Notes under the pieces: model-generated
The model's input: only the letters and a program-made list of their open reading frames with translations
Databases searched by the model: none
What the model was told of the DNA's origin: nothing
Shown: one piece after another, positions 22,889-34,720 of the stretch
How the letters are laid out: each line of letters opens with the position of its first letter
Numbering within the stretch: position 1 is the first letter of the stretch
Position numbers and translations under genes: made by a program
Assembly: GCA_029891345.1 (NCBI GenBank)
Contig: CM057009.1
Coordinates: 295,865,966-295,929,965 of the forward strand
DNA from: Dryococelus australis
Taxonomy: Eukaryota > Arthropoda > Insecta > Phasmatodea > Phasmatidae
Length of the DNA: 64,000 bases
Reading direction: 5' to 3'

Positions 22889-24801
22889 ATATTGACATCA
22901 CTAAATGAGAGCCCATCGCAGGGGTCAGCAGTATAAGCAGCACACACGTACGTGGTTTCGAATTATAGCTTTTCCCGGAATACACAAATTTCTCAGAGCT
23001 TTGCGTATTCGAGCTGAGTTGTAGGCGGTATAAATTAATGAACACGGGCCACTTCGTCTGACTGCTTCTCACATAACGTGCCATCGTTTGGCCGAACAGG
23101 CGAAGAGTATAGTCATTTGTAGTGTCACCTGTTTTCCGCGAAAAGAATCTAGCACAGGCTAGACTTCAATATCCTAGTGCACAAATACAAATTTAATGCG
23201 GTTATTGCATGCGTATTTTTGCTAAACGACAGTTTCATACCTGGCCGCGCCAATCAGAATTAAGTTGCTAGAACTCTTTCTGTCATAAAGTGGAAAACCT
23301 GATTTTAAGGGAAATGAATAACTTTAGAATGTTTATTGTATTATCAATTAGGCTCCAGATCACACAGGAAACCATTATTGAGATTTATTTTGGTAAAGCA
23401 GAGACTTATTTATCTAAAAAATTATTTGATTTACAAATTCTGCAGTGATAACATATCTTCTCTGTTACAGCTGCACCCTTTTAAAGTAGGCAGAATCCCT
23501 CTTTGTTAACTCGATACTAACTCCATCATATTTGGCTTTAGTAGGTCTCCTATTACGGCATTTTAGTCTACACATCCTTCGTGTCCAAAGCATTACGAAC
23601 TTTGTAAAAATTACAAAAGAATAAGGTTAGGTTAGGATACGTTAAAATTACAAAAAGTAGAATTTTATGACTATAACACCAAAAAAAATTTTAATTAAGT
23701 TATAATATGCATTTACAACCTATCAGTGAAATAACTCTGTCAGACAGAATGTTGCTATACAGATACAATATAACAATTTTGTTGCCTTAAATCACAACCT
23801 AAGTTGAATTATATGAAATAATTACCATAATTAAAATCAGTAAATGGCATCGGCAGCCAAGCGCAATCTAGGGTGTACTCGGGGAAATCTACAGAACAAT
23901 CTTTAAAATCAGCATCTCCTTCGCAGGCCGTTACACCTCGACTACGGCGATGCTGATTCTCCGTAAAGAAAATTGCTGGATACATGCCTCGTACATTGAA
24001 TCCTAGGAAACAACTTTCCGCAAGACACCCCATCGTCTGAGACCTGTCGACCGTTCTCCTGACTGAACAGGCAAAACTCGCCACGCATATGGAGACGCAC
24101 AAATGTTACCAAGTCCAGAAAATTACACCAAAAGAACAACTCACCGTATTCCTGCACATTCATGATAATGCTATTTTGAGTTTGAACTACTCTCTACTAG
24201 GCATTACCAACATACCCATTTTCTCCCTATTTTTATTCACATTAACTGCAAATGAATTATTATTATTATTATTATTATTTATATTCAGAATATAAGTAAA
24301 ATTTGAATATAAGCAAAAATAATGTACTTTTATGTTGACAGAAGTATAAAATGTATGTGGTATATAATCCATATTTAGGAAACAACCTAACACTTCATAC
24401 GTGGGGTAGTTTTGGAAAGGTATATTTCAAAAAGGGCGAAGAAACCGCGAATAGACTATAACAAACCATTTGTTGAAATGGTAGAAAAACTAATCCTTTT
24501 CAAAAAGTCTGTACAATTTTGTCAATTTTTTTTTCTGATTTACGTATTCCTATACGTAATTGTCTTGACTTGAATTAATAATTTTCCAAGCAATTCTCGG
24601 AACGGACTAGTTTTGTTGGTTGACGTCAGCTCTTTCATGTAAGAATATCTCCTATTCGCTTTTTTAGTCATTGTTCTGAATTTACCTCATTTTTTTTTCC
24701 TTTATGCAGGACATCTTGCTTAGTACGGTAATCTGTCATTTGATTGCGTTACAGTTGTAATGATATTATTTTGCTCGCGTAAGGACTTTTGTGGTGGATG
24801 C
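22889..24801. other. Partial MITE and simple repeats, no gene
   Basis: A GTTTTCCGCGAAAAG end at about 23,129 and a GGAAAACCTGATTTTAAGG end near 23,291 suggest a degraded relative of the preceding MITE. (TTA)n lies at about 24,256-24,282. A short AGGTTAGGTTAGG motif at 23,626 is too short to be telomeric. No protein was recognised. Confidence 0.5.
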
Positions 24802-25782
24802 ACACTCTAAATTCGAATCAATAGGAAAATACTCATTCGCAGTGAAATTCAACTACTCGAGTCAGTCAAAATGACTCAACTTGGAATCAGTGGAAAACCA
24901 CTGATTGTTCCAGTGAGAAAATTTCACTGATTGGAATAGTAACGTGTAATTATTTCACTGATCGAATAAGTGAGGGTCGACTACAGTAGCGAACTAAATA
25001 TTGTTTTCGTTGGATGTAGCCAAATAATTACGTGAAATGAGCATACCTAGGATAGTTTACTATTTATATTGCGCAATTCACCGTAATTTAAAAAGGTAAA
25101 AGAAGTTCCGAAGGTGGCCAGGAATGAACTCACATACCCTTTCCCCTCCACTCCCCAATCCGTTACCTTACCTTACCGCCGGCACTACCACACCAACTTG
25201 AATTAACGAGAGGAAAATATATTTCTTATAGTTCGCCGCGAAATCGTTGAGATTTAAATTGTATGCTCCTACTTTTCGTTTTTGGTTTAATTGGTACCGT
25301 TAGGATTGTTAAAACGATTAGCACATATGAGTGCACGCTCTTCATCGCATTATATGCAGTTTTAACCTTCAGAGCGCTGTGACGATTAAATGAAAACGAA
25401 GTGAAAGACATAAAAACGGAATGAAAGGCTGTGTGTTCATATTACCACATAAAATGGCGTTTTGAAATATGAAACACATTTTAGAAAGTATTTTGTATTA
25501 ATTTTAATAGTTTATTCGTTTTTTTTTTTTTTTTCACTTTATACATACTGTTGTAATGGAAATTTTAAAATGTTGTTTAACTGATCCATCAGTCAAATAT
25601 AAACCACTGAGTAAGCAGTGAAAAAAATTACTGATGAATGTCACTGAAACAATAAGTGAAGGAAATTTGGCATTTTTTCACTGATTCATCAATTTAAATT
25701 CACTGAAGTGACTGTTGAATCAGTCAGATACGTTCGGCTGGTCAAAACAGTGAAATTCTCACAGATTAAGATTTAGAGTGTA
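24802..25782. mobile_element. About 980-bp TIR element with ACACTCTAAAT ends
   Basis: It begins ACACTCTAAATTCGAATC and its right end, read on the complement, begins ACACTCTAAATCTTAATC. Both ends are filled with TCACTGATT/AATCAGTGAA-type short repeats, 10-20 copies in all, which could serve as subterminal binding sites. It has no transposase. An inverted truncated relative is at 6.1-6.7 kb. Confidence 0.65.
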
Positions 25783-25790
25783 GGCGCAAT

Positions 25791-26150
25791 TGAAGCGTTG
25801 CTTAGGCAGTTGGCAACGCTGTCACTCGAGTCTGCGGAGAAGTACAAATACACACACACGCAGGCGGGCAGGAGTGAGGGGAGGTTGGTAGAGACACACA
25901 GGTTGCCGCATCACAGAGCGAGTAAGGAGACAAGCGCGGGCACTTCCATGTTGTAACGATCTTCTTATTTTGAAGTCTTGCTTAGGCAGTTGGCAACGCT
26001 GTCACTCGAGTCTGCGGAGAAGTACAAATACACACACACGCAGGCGGGCAGGAGTGAGGGGAGGTTGGTAGAGACACACAGGTTGTCGCATCACAGAGCG
26101 AGTAAGGAGACAAGCGCGGGCACTTCCATGTTGTAACGATCTTCTTATTT
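25791..26150. repeat. Exact 180-bp tandem duplication
   Basis: Positions 25,801-25,970 recur at 25,981-26,150 with a period of exactly 180 bp and one visible substitution (25,906 C versus 26,086 T). Each unit contains a short (CA)n and GCGGGCAGGAGTGAGGGGAG. The near identity implies a recent event or an assembly duplication. Confidence 0.95.
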
Positions 26151-26879
26151 TGAAGTCTTTTTCTGGGGTGGTGGGTGGGTGGTCGGTGCTTGGATTAATA
26201 CCAACAGCAAACACGCATTACGAAAAAATAGTCACCTAGTATAATAAAACAAAAATAAAAGTTTTTACAAGATTATTTTGTAATAAACACGCTTCATTGA
26301 ATTAGTTAATAATCACGCTGTGTGTTCAATGTTTAATAAAATAGCTTATTTACAATATATATATATATATATATTTTTTTTTTTTTTGGGAGATTGCCGA
26401 GTAGCATTTTACGCTTAAAATATATTTACAAGTTGTATTATTCTTGAGAGTTTCTAGAACGAAGTTTTGAAATTGATTTATTATAACCTACTTGACTAAC
26501 ACCATTCAGTTGCCGAATGCTGTTTTCGGCAGTAAATAAATATATACCTGTGCTGTTTGTGTTAGCGGTGTGTTTGAAATATTTACGTTACCTCCAAATG
26601 CGACCAACAGGATAGAATAAATATTGCACAAACAGTATAAAAAGCGACTAAATATGTATAATCGTTTTGGTAAATTATTAAATCAGCACCTGAAATATAT
26701 GTCTGTTAAATCAGTATGTTTGAGCTACAAAACACTCATAGTTTTAACTCAAAACCGATATGTTCCATAAAATCATCAATTCTAGTGGTAGAATGTGTAT
26801 GTTGGTATTTCCACAGGCACAAACTTCAAATAACGCGATTGTAAGCCCTATCTAGTGTCTCCCCCCTGTGCCGCATGAC
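26151..26879. other. No gene recognised
   Basis: Contains a (TA)n-T12 tract at about 26,355-26,389 and otherwise AT-rich DNA. Confidence 0.5.
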
Positions 26880-27060
26880 GCAGTCGGAGCCAATGAAACT
26901 CGCCTGCTCGCTCCCCGCGGCTGCGGGTAAAGGGTTGGTCCAGGAGGGTGCGACCCTCGCTTCTCAGAAGCAACCCCTGCCCCCAGGAAACCACGCGTTA
27001 TCCACCGCGATATAAAAAGGGCGCCTGAAGTGCGGCGATTGATAGGGACAGGGGAGGGAG
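26880..27060 (+). promoter_or_regulatory. Candidate TATA promoter in a GC-rich island
   Basis: A GC-rich block has GAGCCAATGAAA (CCAAT-type) at about 26,887 and a strong TATAAAAAGGGCGCC at 27,011-27,025. The expected start is near 27,040. No coding gene follows; a MITE begins at 27,267. It may be the promoter of a solo LTR, a non-coding transcript or a lost gene. Confidence 0.4.
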
Positions 27061-27266
27061 GCTGGGTGTAAAATGGCTTCCACGACCTGCCTCCCGCACC
27101 TTACAATCATGCGCCAAATGAAGTTATCATATGCCGGTGAAACATTTCGCAGTTCGATTCGAGTAAACGCTTCTGTGTGAACTATTTCTTAGTAAATCTA
27201 CTAAAATGTAATACAAGTATTGAACACATTTCTAGCGGTGTAGATTTACTGACAATTAAGACCAGC

Positions 27267-27688
27267 TAAAGGTTGTTCACGATAAAGTGAGCACTTTTGA
27301 AATAAACCTTAGAAAATAGTCACTGCCCCTACCTGCATATATTTGTATAGGCGCCCTGAGTAACATGCACCCAGTAAAGTTGGCGAAAGAGGGAAAGTAG
27401 TTCCATATCAGAACGTCGAATAAAAAGTGTTAGGTACCATTTCTCGCAACTTAATTAATTTATTTCGCATTCTGTTTTTTGTTAATGCATCGAAGTGTAT
27501 AAATGAGCAGATTTGTAAACTGTTCATTTTTCTAATTATTTCATAGTTTTACTTGACCGAAGCATGAATAAAGTGACGAGGCCCATGGCAACGTTAATTT
27601 TACATAAGGCGGAAGAATACATAACGCTCTTACAGGTAGATCCTAAGCAGGGCTTTCAAAAGTGTTGATTTTACCGTGATAGCCTATA
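27267..27688. mobile_element. Tc1/mariner-like MITE, TA target
   Basis: Full-length relative of the 10.5-kb element, with the same end AAGGTTGTTCACGATAAAG and interior blocks. The right end is CTTTCAAAAGTGTTGATTTT followed by ACCGTGATAGCC, and TA lies outside both ends. Compared with 10.5 kb it has scattered substitutions and small indels. Confidence 0.8.
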
Positions 27689-27732
27689 GAAGTCCGTCGC
27701 CAATATTTACGACTTCATGACCATCAGTTCTA

Positions 27733-28372
27733 AACTGTTAAAAATTTCCGTATATTTACGGAATGTTTTACAGAAATGTACAGTGTTATGCGGAAAGGCA
27801 ATCCGTACTTACGAAAAACGGAGTTAAGTCCATAAATACAAAATACGGTGTCTCCGTATTCCCTTTGGCTTCGAGTTACGGGGACGAACAATGCCGATTC
27901 TACACGAAGCTTTCTTCGCCACCGTAACAAGAAAATTATCGTTTCTGCGGCAGTTAAGGTTATCCAAGCGACTATGGCCTATTCTTTTCAACATTAAAGA
28001 ATATCATCAGGCGTCTGTCATAAAATATATAAGTTATACCACAATTTTCAAGTGAGAGTTGTAGGTGATAGAGTCGCGAACTGGTCATTTTTTGACTCGG
28101 GTTCAAAACTCGTTTAAGAACAAAATATTGTAAAATTTTTAATATCATTTTTATACACGGTAGAACACCCACATAACGAAAATTATAAACATTTTCATTA
28201 TCTCTTTATTTTAAACGGATAGTACAAAGAACTAACTTGGAAATTAACGAAGAGGTTCCGTGAAATTTACGGAAAGTCCGTTTCTGAAAATTAATGTGTC
28301 TGTAATTTTACGGAGAGTTTACGGACACTCCTGGATAAATTTCTACCAGTTTTTGCCTGTTTTTGAAGGTAT
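27733..28372. mobile_element. CACTG-end element, copy C
   Basis: Starts ACTGTTAAAAATTTCCG, contains the shared AACCTTAACTGCCGCAGAAA block on the complement, and ends near GGACACTCCTGG...CCAGTTTTT without a clean terminal CAGTG. It is in the same orientation as copy B. Confidence 0.6.
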
Positions 28373-28635
28373 GTGGAAGTTTTGTTTCAATTTTTTGCGT
28401 TCCTATTGATAATATGGATTAACTCCAGTGACATTTCATAGTGTTTCAAAACGTTCGTGCTATTCTGTCCTTGTTATAAACATAAACTAGATATAAAGTA
28501 ATAAAATTACTTTTATGACGTTTCCAAGCTGTGTTCCAAAATAACAGCGCCCAGAAACAAGTAGGCGTAACAGCAAAGTGGGAGGCGGGCAGAATAAACA
28601 ATCATTTAAAACACTAATATTCACCTGATAGTTCA

Positions 28636-28712
28636 TGTGGTCTTAGTGGTGTAATGGATAACGCATCGGCCTACTGTGATAGAAGTCAGTGGCTCGCGCC
28701 CATCCTCTGGCA
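28636..28712 (+). pseudogene. tRNA-Arg-like pseudogene or SINE head
   Basis: GTGGTCTTAGTGGTGTAATG followed by GATAACGCATCGGCCTAC resembles the 5' half and anticodon-arm region of an arginine tRNA. GGCTCGCGCCC sits where the B box / T arm would be. The acceptor stem does not pair and the T loop is altered, so it is not a functional tRNA. It may be the head of a SINE family different from the other copies. Confidence 0.4.
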
Positions 28713-28869
28713 ATTATCGCGGATATTAGAGTTGAGATTTCACTTACTATTCTTCAGAGGAAATAAGTAGTACAAAAAATTAACATTACTGTAATACCCC
28801 GTGCATTTTCATATATAATTCTAATATTTCCGTAAAATATACGAAGAATTCGTATATTTACATTACGGA

Positions 28870-28949
28870 GTGCCCGTGTTTTTACGGAGATCTCTAGATT
28901 CTATTTTACCGGTCCTTTCCGTAAATTTGCGGCAAAAGTTTTTAACAGT
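28870..28949. repeat. Terminal fragment of CACTG-end family
   Basis: TTTCCGTAAATTTGCGG followed by AAAGTTTTTAACAGTG is the right terminus of the family at 6.7 kb, standing alone. Confidence 0.6.
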
Positions 28950-29319
28950 GTTGGTCTCTGCGTTCCCATTTAAAACTACCCTATTGTTTCACTCAGCAAC
29001 GATAACGCTCACTATACTGTACAACGTTCATTACTGGCCGGCTACCTGTCTATATAATGCAGAGTTGGAAGTATCACAATATAATTTACGTTCATTCCTA
29101 TAATAACATACCATCCATCTTGTTCATTTGAGCAATTTACACTTTACTAAGTGTTGCTGGCTTAGTGTTACGTTGACGAGAACCTTATGAAAAACAGCCA
29201 GCGAAGTAATAGTTCATCCCCTGTGTCTTCAAACATTGCGGACGTCATAATGTTACGGTAAACTCCACTCAGTATGGCTTAAATAAGGCGACGTATTACA
29301 CAGTATGGGAAATTTACCA
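28950..29319. other. No gene recognised
   Basis: Nothing recognised. Confidence 0.5.
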
Positions 29320-29327
29320 CACGTCAG

Positions 29328-29569
29328 TAGATGCCTGAAGAATTCGCGGATTCATTTTGGGACAAGCTAGAATTCAAAACACATGCGTTTATATAACTTA
29401 AGGCATTTGTCCACACGGTTTTTGACACCTCCTGGAGAACGATGTGCAATTGTCGCCTCCCACTGTGACAGCAGACAACCAATGTGCAGTTGATATTGGC
29501 ATATTTGTGCATAAGGCTGTAGAGTCCAGCCTGCAGGTCATTGAACTCGAGAATTTTTCAGGTCTCTGC
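29328..29569. mobile_element. hAT-like MITE
   Basis: The left tip is TAGATGCCTGAAGAATTC and the right tip is GAATTTTTCAGGTCTCTG. The flanking 8-mers CACGTCAG and CACTTCGG match at 6 of 8. Internal CACCTCCTGGAGAACGATG relates it to the ends of the larger element at 40,143-42,038. Confidence 0.7.
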
Positions 29570-29577
29570 ACTTCGGA

Positions 29578-30378
29578 TGGCAAATATACACACCTCAGAC
29601 ACCTGTGCGGATGTCGAAGAATTATCGATTCATGTACATGACGATTCATTTAATAATATATTCATATTAAAAACCAGTAACATTTTATCAATATTTTCCA
29701 ATATCGATCAATTTTATCAATCGGAAATACATATCTATTTTATAGTATGATATGATAATTGTTTTAGTAAGTTCTGTTTTGTATAAAAAAATTTGTAAGT
29801 TAACTTCGGCAAAAATTCGTGACATAAGTGACGCAGAGAATAGTGGTAGGACCTCGTGCTTGAGTATCACAATAACTATTTTCAATTAATTAAATGTGTT
29901 GCATCGTAGTATTCTTTTTATGGCTTTAGGGTTATGAGCATTTTCCCTTATGGCAATTATTTTTCAATTGTTCGGGAGCCATCAATTAAACATTACTGCT
30001 TAGGACGTTTTGTTTTGCAACACTATAGCTCTCAAACAAATAGTTGAGGAAAACTGTTATTTTCAGTATATGTGAATCAAAAATATTAAAAGGGCATTTA
30101 TATAAGTACATTTATTATTATATGTAGAATTAAATTCATAATAACTAGCATCCCCGCCAGAAAATCTCAGCCTTGAAGAATGAAAATTCTTATAGTTGGG
30201 TTATTTGAGGTTAAGTTTGGAAGTAGTTATCAACCAAACACGAAAAGGTCAGGCTTGTTGCGAGTTTCATTGACCGAGCTTAAATAGTATATGCAATGGT
30301 GAATTGTGAATAAAAAATACACAAAAAAAAACGTGGCTCCATGTGCGTGAAATGTGGTTAATGTACAATTCTTTATTG
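29578..30378. other. No gene recognised
   Basis: AT-rich DNA with nothing recognisable. Confidence 0.5.
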
Positions 30379-30388
30379 AAAATATTTC

Positions 30389-30643
30389 GGGGTTCGCGGT
30401 TGCTGAACAGTTAGCCTGCCTGCCTCCCACTAAGGCGAACCGGGCTCAATTCCTGGCCGGGCCACTCCCGGACTTTTGCATGTGGGAATCGTGCCGAATG
30501 ATGATGCTGTTCGGCGTGTTTTGTCTCGGATTTCACGTTTCACCCACCTTTTCATTCTAGCGCTGTTACATACTCACCTCAATAACACTCATCGGCTCTC
30601 AAGACATCGCTGTGCCCAAATCTCTTTACTCACTCACTCACCC
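30389..30643 (+). repeat. tRNA-derived SINE, near full length
   Basis: The head GCGGTTGCTGAACAGTTAGC is A-box-like and GGGCTCAATTCC is B-box-like. They are followed by GCATGTGGGAATCGTGCCG, the body and the tail CATCGGCTCTCAAGACATCG. The 10-bp flanks AAAATATTTC (30,379-30,388) and AAAATGTTTC (30,644-30,653) match at 9 of 10, consistent with an ageing target duplication. It is the most complete member of the family in the window. Confidence 0.8.
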
Positions 30644-30653
30644 AAAATGTTTC

Positions 30654-33326
30654 ATCTGTAAACTCACATTTATGAAATGAAGCACGTTCACTATTGCAAA
30701 CACAAATGTTGGGCCTACTTTTAACGTTGAAGTAAAATCGAACGTACTTGATCTACTATGTTCCATTTGAAACTTACACATTTAACAAGACTGTTCATTC
30801 CTACTGTACACCTAATAAGCAAACATGTAATTTTCCTATCGTAAACAAAGTCAAATAATATAGGCCCCTAGTTGCAGTTCTTTTGTACATGTCACAAATC
30901 TTAAGTTAACACTTAATGTTCTTAATATAAAGTAATTCCCTTGTACACTTCGTAAGTGTTAACTAAAAACAATATATTTTTACATTAATCCCAGCGCCAT
31001 ACATAAAATGTCAAAAATCGAAAAAACGGAAATCGATATTTATTTAACGATATACAATTTTATAAATCGATATTGAAAAAAATATCCGACATAAAAACAT
31101 CTATATTTTACCCCCATTTTTCCAACGTTCCTAACAACCTGTAATTGGTTGCACATGAATAGTTGCACTGCACAACACTTTAGTTCATATGCACTTTGGA
31201 TGTTGGATGATTTAAAATGGCACGTGCCTCAAGTGTGCTGCACGCAAATCATAGCCGTTCAGTAACGGAGTACTGTATTCTGAATATCCCAGTCAAATCG
31301 GAACGAGTCTTTTCACGTAGACGTGCTGCCAATAACCAACGGAAGTTATGGTTGTGGATGTAGGATATTGAAGTTTAGCATGAGCGTAAATCGTTTCGCA
31401 AAAAATACACGACCCTACACATGAAGGATGTTCGGTTAATCAGTCGGCGCGTTAAAAAAAAAACAGATATCTAGTCTGGCGTGGTATTCTCTAGACTGTG
31501 TGAATTTCATCACATACTTTATTGTGGGCGGTGAACGACATGGTATGTCAGCAGTTATAGTGGTGGGGATCTGTACTATCCATTTCACGCCTTCCTGAAA
31601 TACAGTAATAATGTTACAATCAGGAGCGGCGGGAGGTTTTCTCTCAAGGGGGGGGGGGGGGGGGACTTTATTAGTTGCCTTCGGTCGTAACTTTGGTTTT
31701 TGGAATGTGCGTCATGGCGAAGAGGACAAATCAGTATTTATTTATTGCACGATAATGGTTTTCATAGTTTAAACAAATTAAATTAGACTTCTAAATAAAA
31801 CAATAATACTTGCTATATCTGCTGCGATTTCACAATTTTATTCTTTGGTAAATTTTTATTATGATAATAGATTTTTACCATTTGAGTCATACTGTTTGGA
31901 GTACGATTCTGAAGCCATAGATGAGGAGTGTTGGAAAACATATGCTAATACTTATTGTACACACGAACGCACCAGTACATAAAAAGACCCTCACTCAAAC
32001 TCTAGAATTCGGACATAAAATCTAACACTCTATAAATCGGACTTAAAATCTACGAAAATACTGAGACACAATGTAACAATAAAATACGGTCATACAAAAA
32101 AGTCTGTGTTGCTCTCTTCACTTCTCCAAGAGTACAAGCTGCTGTCTGTACATGTTGTCACGGCAGCGAAAATTCACCATCATGTCATATAACAGCAGAA
32201 TAAATATTTAGTGACTCAACAAAGTTTAAGTTCAAATGTTCAATACCTTACACCAAAGATACTTCAAACATATACCTGGACGATGTGTCTGGCGTTGGTT
32301 AACTAAAGACTGACAAAGCTGAACAGTATGTTAATCTTAAGATTACTTTTTCTCACGGCGTTTTATTTATGATTATTATTGGAATTATTGCCTTACAATA
32401 ATAATAAAAACACCACTCACAACAAGATGATCTTGACAAAACGAACAACACAATTTCGTAATTGCGATTGTTTTAGATCTCAACTGCATTTTTGCTAAAG
32501 CAAATTTGTTAGTTTTTTAGTTACATAGACATATAGATTACCTTATTAAGTTTAAGTTAATTTTTTGTTTCACTGACATGTAGGTATATCACTATATTAA
32601 GTTTGGCAATAATTAATCTAACAAAATAAGCAGTAAGCACTATGTGTGAATTGGAATTTTTTTGTAGTCTATTAGAATACGCAACAACATAAAATGGTTT
32701 TCCTTTTAAAAATGGAAATTTGACTGTGATTTGTAAACTAGTTAATAACAATACTTATCCCGACTCGTCAGTTCGTTGAACTTATTGTAGTCTACATGTC
32801 TACTTTCTTACGCATCTGTGAACTCTAGAACGGGTATAACTAAGACCTAAAAACTTATGTGACTCAATAAAACCATTGTAATGCTGGGTTTAGCTGCGTC
32901 CAAACGAGGCTTTTTAGCGGCACAACTAACAAGCCACTTCTTCATGTAGTTTAGTTATTTTATGATAAAATGTTGTACATTTATAAACAAGTTGCAAGAA
33001 AATGTTTTTTACATCAAATTTCGCAGAAGAATTTCTAGATTAACATATCCAAAATCCACCGATATCGACTCAATTTTTCCCACTCTTTTTCTGGAATTTG
33101 TTACGGACATATTAAATCTAAAGGAATAACTAAGTTTACAAAAAAGAGTAGAATTAGGATAAAGTCTGCTTCATGTGATAGGGGAGTAGAGATTAGCATA
33201 TCTAAAGAACAGTATGTACATTATGATTGCTGAATATTGCTTTCCTCATCGCTACGGAAGAATTTTAAATGTTTGAATAACAGACTAAAACAATATTGAT
33301 GAATATCAAGTCTTGATAAAATACAT
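30654..33326. other. No gene recognised
   Basis: Over 2.6 kb of AT-rich DNA with a G17 run at 31,648-31,664. No proteins, RNA genes or bounded elements were recognised. Confidence 0.5.
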
Positions 33327-34013
33327 TTGCAAGAAAACTTAGAAGCCTATTCAGAAAAGTTTATGATAAGAATATCTAAGTATTTTTGTGGTGCGGTGTT
33401 GTTCTCAAAAAAGCAAGCGACTACAAATGTTGATAGCCTCCATGAAAAGATAATATTTTGGTTAAGTTCCAGAACAGAGGTAGGTAATACTCATATTTAT
33501 GATGAAAATCTTGTGATCATAGAAACAGGTGCAAGGTTAACTAGAAGCGAAAATAACTCTGTATCTCGGGATCTAGGATTTTACTTAACATCTTCTGAAT
33601 TGGAATCTGCAAGTACATGCTTAAGCTGCTCTGCCTCCATCCCTTAAGTCTTTCCTTGAAATGCTAGCCAATAAAAAGGAGATGACTTAAAATTAGCTAG
33701 TATTGGTCAAGAAATCATGCAAATATTCGCCCAAGAGCTTGTCTTTTCATTTAAGTCTTGGAGTTTCAGCTTCATCATAATTTGGCATCCAAGCGATTAA
33801 TTGACAATCTGCACGAACTGGTATTCTGGTGCTCTTATCAAGAAGTTATAAATTTTGAAAGAAATGCTGCAGCTGCTAACAGCGATGAGTAAAACAGAAT
33901 GGTTCTTGGAAAATTTACTCAGTTTTTAGCTGATATTATAGGCCACAATATATGGACTCTGGATGGTCATAATACTCTACACGGCTTGGGAATTATTGCT
34001 GCGGCCACTTAAT
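33327..34013 (+). pseudogene. Broken gene of an uncharacterised, repeated metazoan family
   Basis: I recognise the pattern but not a name. A frame from 33,327 to 33,647 (LEAYSEKFMIRISKYFCGAV ... SSELESASTCLSCS) runs into PPSLKSFLEMLANKKE. After a frameshift comes IGQEIMQIFA. Further on are SYQEVINFERNAAA and, at 33,915-34,010, GHNIWTLDGHNTLHGLGIIA. These conserved blocks (P-x-S-L-x-x-F-L; L-D-G-H-x-T-x-H-G-x-G) belong to an uncharacterised protein family I have seen repeatedly in multi-copy genes of insects and cnidarians, often suspected to be transposon-derived. At least three frame changes and one stop make this copy non-functional. Biochemical role unknown. Confidence 0.5.
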
Positions 34014-34014
34014 T

Positions 34015-34625
34015 TTTGTACCTGCACTTTTGGTAACAATACGCACCATTTTTGACTTATAAATTAAATTGATAATTTTTCCGGGAAAAATCCTGCGAAA
34101 GAAATAAGAAATATTAGGTGGATTGTGGTGCATTTTGGGTATCGTATTCGATATTTGGTTCTTTAATTTTTGTCTGTCCCCTTTTGGTCTTAAAACGCAC
34201 AGTTTTCGACTTATCAACTTTAATCGTTTTTCCAGGAAAAATCCTGGGGAAATCATCGGAATATTACGTCGATATGGTGAATTTTGGATGTCATATTGGA
34301 AATTTTTTGTGTTTTATTTTTTCTGCGCACTTTTTGTATTAATACGGACCGTTTTCGAGTTATCAATTATTCAATAGTTTTTATCCGAGGAAAATCCTGG
34401 GAAAATAGTGAGACATCTTCGGTGAATTTTGGTGGATTTTCGATACAATATGGGAAATTTTGTGTTCTTCAATTTTTGTCTGCGCAAAATGATCGTAAAA
34501 TGCAACGTTCTCGACAAATTATATTTTTATCGTTCTTCTGGAAAAAATCCCGGAAAAATAGAAGAAAATAATACGTTGATTTCTGTGGATATTTATATGC
34601 TAATCTACGAATTTTCCTGCGAATT
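34015..34625. repeat. Diverged satellite, four units of about 155 bp
   Basis: Units begin near 34,018, 34,172, 34,320 and 34,479. Each holds a CGCACnnTTTTCGAC-like block, TTTTTCC(A/G)GGAAAAATCCTG, a GGTGAATTTTGG-like block and ATTTTTGTCTGCGC. They are roughly 70-80% alike by eye. Open frames of 60-95 codons here are products of the repeat. Confidence 0.75.
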
Positions 34626-34720
34626 TTGATTTAATAAAACTTTTCTTGCATGTTGTCCATGCTATTCTCGTAACTTTCCCGGGCGAGTTCTGAAAACTAT
34701 CACAAGGAAACCGTCATTGG

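Noticed and set aside
23626-23640. AGGTTAGGTTAGG as insect telomeric repeat
   Set aside because: Barely two and a half units; no array, so not telomeric sequence.
28636-28712. Functional tRNA gene
   Set aside because: Acceptor stem and T loop do not fit; treated as a pseudogene or SINE head.
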